Shown in pieces: positions 57,701-64,000 of a stretch of 64,000 bases of DNA. Source of the DNA: Pelecanus crispus (taxonomy: Eukaryota; Chordata; Aves; Pelecaniformes; Pelecanidae). Where the stretch lies: contig NC_134649.1 of the NCBI RefSeq assembly GCF_030463565.1, positions 1,002,001 through 1,066,000 on the forward strand. The letters are read 5' to 3'. The first letter of the stretch is position 1. Each line of letters opens with the position of its first letter. Position numbers and translations under genes: made by a program. Below the pieces are notes generated by a model. That model saw only the letters and a list, made by a program, of their open reading frames with translations, made no database searches and had not been told where the DNA came from.

Positions 57701-59130
57701 ATAACCTTGGATACTGGTTTAGCGTTAAAGCCTCTTCACTGTGTGAGGTAATCAGGAGTTGATTGAGTCTAGAGATCACAGGCAAAACCTTGATTAATTA
57801 CCTAAATGTTACCTGCGTGCTGACCTTGATACGTCTTACGCTGTCCTGGAGTTAAAATGGCTTACGCCGATATCCTGAAGACAGAAGCCAGTCTCATTTG
57901 GAGTCAAATGTCAATATACACCAGCCTGGGGAAGTAACTTAAATCTTTGCCAAGGTTTGGGGTCTTGAGTAGCAGACAGCTGGGATTTTCATGCTGTCAT
58001 GCGAACTAAAGGAGCAGTAGCTGCATAGGCAAGGAAGAGTAAGTTTTCAAAATGATGCAGTAGCTTAACTGGCGCTTACGCGATGCAGGACATTGTGTTT
58101 TAGAGCATGTGTCTGTTAAAACTCCAGTGGGTTGGAGTTCAACGATTAATTGAATTGTTAGATAGCAACAAAATCAAGCAGAAAATACAACTAGCGGTGC
58201 AACTCTTGGTACGTTTTAAATCATATTGGAGGATTGGTAGGAAACGAACAGCAGAGCGCTGTCAGCGTAAGTAGTAACCTGTAAATGTAAAGGGGGAACC
58301 TCTTAGATACCAGCTGTTCCGTTCGAACGCCCTAGGCCTGAGGGAAGCGCCTTACTGCACCACTGTTAATGCATTAAGTCTGCAGTGTGGCAAACGGGAT
58401 GAACTTTTTCTTTAATATAAACTGCGCTTTGGAGAGAAGCCTGTGACTTGTTGAACCAAACAAGTTTAAAAAGAAAACAGTATGTATACTTCCTATTTTT
58501 AGCCTCTTCTCTCCTGGCTCTCCAAACTAATTTACAAACAAGTAAATTAGTTTGGTCAAGCACTGCAAGCTACAAGTACACCAATCCAGTAAGGCAGAGC
58601 TTTACTGGAAACGTCCTGTTTGCTTGTTTAGGACCTCCATTTTTTTGCAAGGAAGACATTCAGCCACTACAGTGATAAAAGCCACACTAAACTCCTTAAT
58701 TAAATTGGCAATTTCACAAAATTAAACACTAGACTTTGAGTTTAGTTATTCCACTTTAAACGTTTAGAGTCTAGGTAAAATAGGCTGAAAGACAAAACAC
58801 GGGACACCTGAAAATGTCACAGCTTTACTACGACCAGGCTGCACTGTGGGATGAAAGGCAGGGGCAGAAATCACGGCAACAGCGCATTCGCCGCAGGGCT
58901 ATGTGAATGCTCATACCCAAAGACGTGTGGTGTTACTCTAATTAGAGTAATGACAAATTACTGTGCATTTTAAAGTCAGCGTGCTCTTCCTATTTAAGCA
59001 GAATAAAGCCAAAAAGAAGAAAAAAGGTGTTGTGCCTGGAGGCGGTTTAAAGGCTACGATGAAAGATGACCTGGCTGATTACGGAGGATACGACGGAGAA
59101 TACGTACAAGACTTTGAAGACTTCATGTGA
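48719..59130 (+). CDS. EIF3J: Eukaryotic translation initiation factor 3 subunit J, 8 coding exons
   Basis: The exons are 48719-48746, 48824-48924, 54220-54277, 54542-54633, 55128-55242, 56304-56462, 57498-57571 and 58999-59130 (or 59002-59130). They give 252 or 251 residues, against 258 in human; the difference is mainly a shorter alanine/glycine-rich N-terminus. eIF3j (yeast Hcr1) is the loosely bound eIF3 subunit that contacts the 40S decoding centre and mRNA entry channel, and helps in start selection and ribosome recycling. Visible parts: an acidic N-terminus (GEDEEDDVK, DNWDDEEEEEE); a Lys/Glu-rich helical stretch of about residues 63-131; the conserved core PEEQLADKLRLKKLQEESDL; DVCISLEIDDLKKITN; a KKKKKG basic patch; and the acidic C-terminus ending EDFM. 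The ATG has strong context (A at -3, G at +4). All junctions are in frame with GT-AG ends. Confidence 0.97.
48824..48924 (+). CDS. EIF3J: EIF3J coding exon 2 (residues 10-43)
   Basis: A CCTTACAG acceptor only 77 bp after exon 1 opens it. It encodes DADSFEVVEPVAKRLVPGVA then GDRWAGEDEEDDVK, replacing the glycine-rich stretch of the human protein. The donor AAG|GTGCGG is weak and G+C-rich. Confidence 0.92.
49107..49138 (+). repeat. (GAG)n microsatellite
   Basis: About 10.7 uninterrupted GAG/GGA units in EIF3J intron 2, just after exon 2. Confidence 0.9.
49235..49330 (+). repeat. 16-bp minisatellite, six perfect copies
   Basis: The unit GGTGGGATCGCCGCCC is repeated exactly six times (starts 49235, 49251, 49267, 49283, 49299, 49315), inside EIF3J intron 2. 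The unit shares GATCGCCGCC with the promoter 20-mers. Zero divergence suggests recent expansion. Translations through it are repeat artefacts. Confidence 0.95.
49475..49500 (+). repeat. (GACA)n microsatellite, 6.5 copies
   Basis: A perfect tetranucleotide repeat at the 3' edge of the EIF3J CpG island. Confidence 0.9.
51771..51799. repeat. G+C-only hairpin, 10-bp stem
   Basis: CCCCCTCCCC (51774-51783) pairs perfectly with GGGGAGGGGG (51790-51799) around GGGCGG, in EIF3J intron 2. Its G-rich arm could alternatively form a quadruplex. Confidence 0.9.
54220..54277 (+). CDS. EIF3J: EIF3J coding exon 3 (residues 44-62)
   Basis: It follows TTTTGTAG and encodes DNWDDEEEEEEVKETEIKQ, the acidic block, then one base (donor CAAG|GTAAGA). 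Nine of the 19 residues are Glu and three are Asp. Confidence 0.93.
54542..54633 (+). CDS. EIF3J: EIF3J coding exon 4 (residues 63-93)
   Basis: A very A-rich exon after GTTTTACAG. It encodes EPKVSEKKKIAEKIKEKEKL and QKKKQEELKKR, a charged helix likely to form a coiled coil or RNA-binding helix. Donor AGG|GTAACT. Confidence 0.93.
54691..54714 (+). repeat. Poly-T run of 24
   Basis: A homopolymer in EIF3J intron 4, directly preceded by an 8-T run. Other long runs in the window: A18 at 9630-9647, T14 at 19945-19958, T-rich 33417-33444, T15 at 35820-35834, T17 at 37487-37503, A15 at 50375-50389 and A15 at 54487-54501. Confidence 0.9.
55128..55242 (+). CDS. EIF3J: EIF3J coding exon 5 (residues 94-131)
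   Basis: It starts after TTAATTCAG and encodes LEAPEEHKELTPEEQLADKL through ELAKETF plus one base (donor TTTG|GTAAGT). This is the most conserved block of the family. Confidence 0.95.
55243..56303 (+). other. EIF3J: EIF3J intron 5
   Basis: 1.06 kb with no recognisable feature; an isolated AATAAA at 55312 is not followed by an obvious downstream element. Confidence 0.75.
56304..56462 (+). CDS. EIF3J: EIF3J coding exon 6 (residues 132-184)
   Basis: It opens after CTGTGCAG, completing Gly132, and encodes VNNTCGIDAMNPSSKDDFTE through LVRDVCIS, then one base before GTAAGT. It carries the helical domain that dimerises in the mammalian eIF3j structure. Confidence 0.95.
56463..57497 (+). other. EIF3J: EIF3J intron 6
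   Basis: 1.03 kb of A+T-rich sequence in which I see nothing. Confidence 0.75.
57498..57571 (+). CDS. EIF3J: EIF3J coding exon 7 (residues 185-209)
   Basis: It follows CGATGCAG and encodes LEIDDLKKITNTLTVLCSEK then QKQEK, ending AAG|GTAAGG in phase 0. Confidence 0.94.
57572..58998 (+). other. EIF3J: EIF3J intron 7
   Basis: 1.43 kb. It contains the perfect 14-bp inverted repeat at 58522-58555 and its weaker relative near 58450; otherwise featureless. It ends in the NAGNAG acceptor. Confidence 0.75.
58522..58555. repeat. Perfect 14-bp inverted repeat, 6-nt loop
   Basis: CCAAACTAATTTAC (58522-58535) and its exact reverse complement (58542-58555) flank AAACAA, in EIF3J intron 7. A third related stretch (TTGAACCAAACAAGTTTA) lies 60 bp upstream. 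Confidence 0.95.
58999..59130 (+). CDS. EIF3J: EIF3J terminal coding exon (residues 210-252 and stop)
   Basis: The acceptor is a NAGNAG tandem (AAGCAG at 58996-59001). I chose the upstream AG because it gives QNKAKKKKKG, matching QSKAKKKKKG of the human protein as I recall it. The downstream AG (exon from 59002) drops the Gln and gives 251 residues. The exon continues VVPGGGLKATMKDDLADYGG and ends in the acidic tail EDFM and TGA. Confidence 0.92.
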   Translation, partial: QNKAKKKKKGVVPGGGLKATMKDDLADYGGYDGEYVQDFEDFM

Positions 59131-59852
59131 CATTTATCTCCCTTCTGTTGTCTTTCTGTTGCCCATAATCCCTTAAACATGTAGCACAACTTTTCTTCCT
59201 TTAAATTCTGCCAAATGCTACAATCAGAATTGCAGTATCTCTGTGCTGGTGGTTTAACTCTGGCCGGGTCCGTGCTAAAGCACCGGGCTTCCTGTGCTGT
59301 GGTTGGGGGTTAGGATGAAGACATTTAAAAGCTATGTAAATTGCAGTTTAAAAAAAAACCACCCAAATTCTGATAATGGTAACTGTTGCTATTTGGTTGT
59401 ATAGTAACAGCCACTAAATTGGAAATGAATTTCAACACGGCAAAGTATTATTACCAGCACAGTTCAGTGACATGGCCTTAACTGTACCTCCCTGAACGAC
59501 TTGGTTGATGAACAAAAGCAGTTTGCAGCAAGGGCATGGTGTGCACTTAGTATTACAATTGCTTTGTCTTAAGTTAGAGCTTGAGGTTTTTTTTCAGTAT
59601 ATTGTGAAGGGGAACCGCTAACTCCAGAGTGAGGATGCTGCACCGGGGAACGCATCACTCGAGATACCCACCATGTCAACGCTCAACCTCAGCAGAGAAC
59701 ACCGGGTGGGTCAGGACAAGGAAAGAGTTGCTTATTTGAAAAAAATGACTTGTGTCTTGAGTATGAAGTTTAGTTTCCATTCATCTAAATTTCTACTAAT
59801 GCAGCTGTATGGGTTGGGTATTCTTTAACAGTTAATTACCTGGTTTAAGTGT

Positions 59853-59892
59853 AAAAAAAAAAAAAAAAAAAAGAAAAAAAAAGAAAAAAAAA
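59853..59892 (+). repeat. A-rich low-complexity tract in the EIF3J 3'UTR
   Basis: 20 A's followed by two further A runs separated by single G's. Confidence 0.9.
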
Positions 59893-60074
59893 CCCAAACC
59901 ACAAGACTTCCTTTTGGTCTCATGGGTTGTGGTAGATCTTTCATGACTCGGCCATTTTCTTTCATTTAAAAAAAAAAACAAACTTGCTTAGCAAACTGCA
60001 ACAGTTACTACAGTTGGGCGAATTGTTATGTTAACAATTATGACATCTGCAATGTTTTATAAAGCAACTAATTT

Positions 60075-60080
60075 AATAAA
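60075..60080 (+). terminator. EIF3J: EIF3J polyadenylation signal AATAAA
   Basis: This is the only canonical hexamer seen between the EIF3J stop codon and the SPG11 3' end. Cleavage would be near 60095. Confidence 0.7.
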
Positions 60081-60100
60081 AATCACTATTGAGGACTTCA

Positions 60101-61689
60101 CTACAGCTGTCTTTGGACCAGTTCTTTTAGTACCTTACAGTAAAAATACTTGTGGGGTGGAGTTACAGAACAGCCGTGCGCTGGGCTGGGTTACTCGCTC
60201 TGGGCTTTGCCGCGAGAGGGGCACGATTCCATTCCTGTCAAATGGCTGCTTCTGTGAGGAGAGCCCTACAGATGCTGATGGCCAGCAGAATACTTTGCAG
60301 TATTTGTAATAATAATAATCCAAGCATTTCCATGACAAACTTAATCTTTTCTATTGTTGGACCTGCTGAGCTCAGTGGCTTGTACTTACCTTAGCAGTAT
60401 TTTAGGGTGGCCCTCCCCAGTGCAAGCAGTTACTTTATTCCACCTGGCAGCTGCGGTTACCACAAGCAGTCCTGCATTTCCAGCTTGCCGTTTACTCAGG
60501 TGTTTGCTCCCAATATGGACGGGATACGTGTGTGCTTCCACAGGGCAGGCGTTCTTCCTGCTCCTTCCTGTTGTTAGTGGTCCCAAATTTTTAAAGGATC
60601 GGGGATGGTAATTCTCAGGAGGATAGCTCAAGGTTCTTTCATGCCAGGAATTTTAAAGTTCAAGTTAAAAGCTTGCTAGCCATTACTTGACTTAGACTAA
60701 TGGCAGCCAGCTCCGTCTAATTATGAGGCTGACTAGAACTGGAATTTTAAATCTGTTTCTGCTCAGGTGTAATCCTCCCTACAGAAATTTTTCTTTATCA
60801 GAGGAGCTGTGACTTGTACTGGGTATACCTGCGTATGACTTCTAGCACTGCCATTGCAGCTGTGAGCTAAATACTGTGCAAGTAAGTAGTTGTCATATGC
60901 AGCGGTTGCTAGCACGAGAATGCTCAGCAACGAGGAGACTGTAAGCTATAAACCCAAGTTAGCATCTCTTTGCTAATTAACTAACTGGGCTGCTATGGCA
61001 GTTGTATTTTTGCTAGGATAATGTTTACAGATAGTACGATATCATTGCTTAATTTTACTTAAAAGCTGTCTGTACACTAGAGTCAGCTGTCTCCTTTTTT
61101 GGCCAGGAGGTAACTGGCAGCTGGAAGCTCCGCAGGCTGCAGAGCACACAGCAGCCAAGCTGAAACTCTCTGCCTGAAGCAGCGTCCAAGTCTTATCCCC
61201 CTCCCCAATTAAATCAGACCCGGCCTTGTAAACTTGCCAAAATGTTGCCGTGGCGGAGCACTCCAGTTGCTGGCCCCTGATGGGTTGTCCATACCAGCCG
61301 TCTGCCCAAGCGTGGAAAGGAGTTTAAATTTAATAACTGTCAGAATGCATTTGTACTTGATTACTACTTTTACTCCAAGACAGAAGCAAATTAAGTCTAT
61401 GCTGTTTAGAGGTGTACAAGACTCCCACTTTATCGCTAAGCTAGAAAACCAAACCCAGGCTAATCAGACTGGAATCAAAGAACAGATTATCCTAGCGTGT
61501 TATCTAAAACTTTCTCTTGCTTATTTCATTGTCCGTGTATTGGACGTTCTGCACATTCTATTTCAGCCTTTTGTTGGTTGAGATACAATTCCTACGGTGA
61601 TCCATCGCCCGCACCCCGAGTCCGAAGGACTGCTGGATCGCTGTGTTCGTTACCAGCTGTGCCAGTCTGTAGTTGCTGGTTAGTCGAGT
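60101..61689. other. Intergenic region between convergent EIF3J and SPG11
   Basis: 1.6 kb between the two polyadenylation sites. Only chance ORFs; no transposon or RNA gene recognised. Confidence 0.7.
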
Positions 61690-61922
61690 ATTTTGTAAAC
61701 AGTAGGATTTATTATACAAAACACAATTTTGGGTTTAACACAGTCTCAGCACTTTAAATATTTACAACCACCATTGCTTTTCTGGAGTAACTTTCACATA
61801 GCAGCATATCATTGTAAGCAGGGAATCGATAAAATACCCGTTAAGGAATGAGTACTAACCATGCAAGAAGCTGTGGCACTGGTACGTGTCAGAGCCAGTC
61901 TCTACGTCACGGAGGTTGGATT
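61690..61922 (-). other. SPG11: SPG11 3' untranslated region
   Basis: A short 3'UTR of about 230 nt, bounded by the stop codon and the first AATAAA on the minus strand (61713-61708). Confidence 0.65.
61708..61713 (-). terminator. SPG11: SPG11 polyadenylation signal AATAAA
   Basis: TTTATT on the plus strand reads AATAAA on the minus strand, 210 nt past the stop. No other canonical signal was found between the stop and this site. Confidence 0.6.
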
Positions 61923-62103
61923 CTAGTTTGCTAACATATCGTTTAGACAACAGCCAGTCTGTGCATCCTTCAGAAGCGTATTTACCACGTCGTAGAACTT
62001 GTTATCGTAAGCCAGTCTGTAGTATGTGTAGATATCTTCACAGTAAGTGAGCAATTTCTTCAGGTTTTTCAGAGCAGCATCAGTAGGTGGGTGGTGTTTA
62101 ACT
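61923..62103 (-). CDS. SPG11: SPG11 terminal coding exon
   Basis: It starts after ATTTTCAG, completing Lys, then VKHHPPTDAALKNLKKLLTY through LLKDAQTGCCLNDMLAN and TAG (minus strand). Confidence 0.94.
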
Positions 62104-64000
62104 CTGAAAATAATTGTATGTATAATTGAAATAGAAAGGCTTCACAGACAACGATTATAAGGCTGTCTTCCTATAGAACTGTAAGAACTGTATTTCTTAA
62201 AAAGAGGTTGTGTGCAACACATATGTTGCATTCTCTTGTTTTTTTATTTTGCTCTGATGCATTTTAAAAAAGATTTGATCTGACCGGCCGTAAGGCACCC
62301 TGTTTATCCAGCTCAACGGAAATGGTAGATCCAGTGTTATTTCCACAATACACTTAAGAAACTGAACATGAATCTCAAGTCCCTATGCACTACACTTTAT
62401 CACATGAAAGGTTTTAACACACTTTATCACATGAAAGGTTTAACAGTACTGACTTGCATGCTCTTAAACACACAGTCGCTCCTCTAAAGCAGCCTGTGGA
62501 AAAGGAAGCTGCGATTTGACCAGAGCGCTACTTACTTCTTAGCAATCTCCTCAAATATGCTAGGCTTCAGGGGTCTTTGTTGTTTAAATTCTTCCAAGTA
62601 AGTGAAGTCTCCCTTGGCGATCACTTGTCGATACAGAACTTCAGCCCAGTCTGGAACAAACTCGTAAGCCTCCGCCACAATAGCTGCCTGCGGGGAGAAC
62701 AGATGCTGGAGTTACTGAGCAGGAAGAGTTTATTCTTGCAGAGAAACATCCCTGTGCTTAAAAAATTCTAGGTCTTCTCTTTGGCCCTTCTCTTGATGCT
62801 GTTCTTGAGAGCAGCTGTATTACAGAGGAATTTAAGGGTAACAAAATACTGCAAATAATTTTCCTTAACTGCTAAGGAAGATGTCAGAGGGGGGTGGTTT
62901 GTCCTCTTTAAAAAGCCCTTTCCTTTCTTATTTCCAAGTTTACAGAATGGTGGATGCCAACGCCGATCAGATTTCAGGGCTCTCGTGCAGATGCACAGCA
63001 GCAGGAGAGCCGCTGCAGAGCCAGGGCCCCAGCCGTACGACGGCAGCAAGCCAGGGACGGCTGCTAAAGGCATCGGTCCGCACCCGGAGCTGCGGCAACA
63101 CCACGGGATCACAGGCACGGGACTCGGTGCCACGTGGAAGAGCTGAGCATTATGCTCACAGGAGCGGAGTGCTTCAGTGCCTGCTGTTTAAAACAACCAT
63201 TTTCAGAAAAACCGACAGGTGAGGAAGCCCAGCTTACCTGATAGAATCTAGGCAAGGACATGATGCAGTCCATCAGGTTCTGTCTGTTCAGGTTGATCAG
63301 CATAGTGCTCTGACCAGCGTTGAGAAAATGCAGCTGGAGGGTTATCAGCTTTGTTAGCCGACTGCAGCGCAAGGACTGGCGGATGCAGGAGTCCTATTTA
63401 ATAAATCAAAGACAAGTGCAAGCTTCTGAAGCGTGTTTCTAGAGGAAAGCAATAAATATTCCCGAGAGCAACGGCGAGTTCAGAGTTGTCCAGTATTTCA
63501 TCTTTTCGATCACTGCAGTTTTATCATTGAACATATCCCATTGGTTTTAAATGAAGCTTCACTCACCACAAATACTACTTTCAGCATAATCACGCCAGTT
63601 TTTAAACGCTCTTGTGTCGTTCTATTCTTGCTCGTTAAGCTCATGGTCACTCCTCTAAAACCGGGGAACCTAATTGTAACCCTCGACGTTAAAGCCTGAA
63701 CGGGGAACAGCGCACTGCTCTTGGATACCACAGCGTTGAGACTGCTGGGATACCGCTGAGCCGACAGAGCAAGAGATTCCTTTGCCCTTTGTAGAAAAGA
63801 TCCTGGGACAGGATTCTGCACACCCTCCCTAGAGCAGCTTGCTTTGTTCTCCCAGTTCAGCTCACTCCTCACGTGCTCCCAATGCTGTACAGAAGTCACA
63901 CAATTCCGTCTCATTTTACCTTAGAATAACTTTCTGCTGCATCAATAAAGAGAGTCAGAGCTTTCATCAGCAGTTTCTTCAGATTTGCAACATCCTGAAG
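61923..64000 (-). CDS. SPG11: Spatacsin, C-terminal part (last four coding exons, cut by window edge)
   Basis: Exons in gene order are 64000-63920 (runs off the window), 63393-63238, 62687-62536 and 62103-61923. They give 570 nt: 189 residues and a TAG stop, in frame across every junction. The protein reads LQDVANLKKLLMKALTLFID..., DSCIRQSLRCSRLTKLITLQ..., AAIVAEAYEFVPDWAEVLYR... and ends ...LLKDAQTGCCLNDMLAN. This matches the spatacsin C-terminus (human ends ...TGCCLKDMLAG as I recall). Full-length spatacsin has about 2,440 residues, so under 10% is here. Spatacsin works with spastizin (ZFYVE26) and the AP-5 adaptor on late endosomes/lysosomes, in lysosome reformation; loss in people causes hereditary spastic paraplegia type 11. 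The gene converges on EIF3J, as in mammals. Confidence 0.95.
62392..62444. repeat. 26/27-bp direct tandem duplication in the last SPG11 intron
   Basis: The unit begins ACACTTTATCACATGAAAGG and ends TTTTAAC. The second copy (62419-62444) lacks one T. Near identity suggests a recent slippage event. Confidence 0.95.
62536..62687 (-). CDS. SPG11: SPG11 penultimate coding exon
   Basis: The acceptor is CCCCGCAG and the donor AAGAA|GTAAGT (phase 2). It encodes AAIVAEAYEFVPDWAEVLYR through KPSIFEEIAK plus two bases of Lys. Confidence 0.94.
63238..63393 (-). CDS. SPG11: SPG11 third-from-last coding exon
   Basis: It has 52 codons, phase 0 at both ends (acceptor AAATAG, donor CAG|GTAAGC on the minus strand). 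It encodes DSCIRQSLRCSRLTKLITLQ through MSLPRFYQ. The sequence is leucine-rich and helical, as expected for the spatacsin C-terminal solenoid. Confidence 0.94.
63920..64000 (-). CDS. SPG11: SPG11 fourth-from-last coding exon (partial)
   Basis: Read on the minus strand it encodes LQDVANLKKLLMKALTLFID then AAESYSK, followed by donor AAG|GTAAAA at 63919. Its 5' end lies beyond the window. Confidence 0.92.

Larger units (their letters stand above)
59131..60100 (+). other. EIF3J: EIF3J 3' untranslated region
   Basis: About 0.95 kb from TGA to just past AATAAA at 60075. It contains an A-rich tract at 59853-59892 (20 A's, then two G-interrupted A runs). No other element was recognised. Confidence 0.75.
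62104..63919 (-). other. SPG11: SPG11 last three introns (interrupted by two exons)
   Basis: Introns of 432 bp (62104-62535), 550 bp (62688-63237) and 526 bp (63394-63919) on the minus strand. The first holds a 26/27-bp tandem duplication; the others show nothing notable. Confidence 0.8.

Noticed and set aside
1-64000. tRNA, rRNA, snRNA, CRISPR array, integron, phage or operon-like structure
   Set aside because: I scanned for characteristic tRNA boxes, spaced direct-repeat arrays and bacterial gene packing and found none. All coding content is in split vertebrate genes.

Overview
This is vertebrate nuclear DNA, almost certainly from a bird. It contains split genes with GT-AG introns, a G+C-rich CpG-island promoter, and several 5'-truncated CR1 retrotransposons, some still carrying the avian-type ATTCTRTG-like tail. 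No bacterial, viral or organellar genes were recognised. The gene order CTDSPL2 - EIF3J - SPG11 (the last reversed) matches human chromosome 15q; the bird equivalent would be the chromosome-10 homologue, which is inference. The species cannot be named from the sequence.

Layout. (1) 1-16749 is the 3' part of the long first intron of CTDSPL2; its promoter and 5' exon lie outside the window. (2) 16750-40260 holds all 12 coding exons of CTDSPL2 (+ strand). Joined, they give a 466-residue FCP1/SCP-type phosphatase with intact DLDET and IIIDNSP motifs, followed by a 2-kb 3'UTR. (3) 40265-48100 is intergenic; its right end holds a cluster of CR1 pieces, including one CR1 inserted inside another. (4) 48120-49500 is the CpG island of EIF3J, rich in simple repeats, with a YY1-type motif on the start codon. 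(5) 48719-60100 is EIF3J (+ strand), eight coding exons giving 251 or 252 residues, depending on a NAGNAG acceptor. (6) 61690-64000 is the 3' end of SPG11 (- strand): the last four coding exons (the outermost cut by the window edge) and a short 3'UTR. EIF3J and SPG11 converge tail to tail about 1.6 kb apart.

The three genes act in unrelated housekeeping processes: nuclear protein dephosphorylation, 40S/eIF3 translation initiation, and lysosome/AP-5 trafficking. Their linkage is conserved synteny, not an operon. All three reading frames are intact across every splice junction seen. I found no RNA gene, CRISPR array or clearly new gene system. The most interesting items are local: the nested CR1, the repeat-laden EIF3J promoter and intron 1, two competing splice-site pairs, a tiny uORF, a perfect 14-bp inverted repeat, and two long antisense ORFs in EIF3J intron 2 that I cannot assign.
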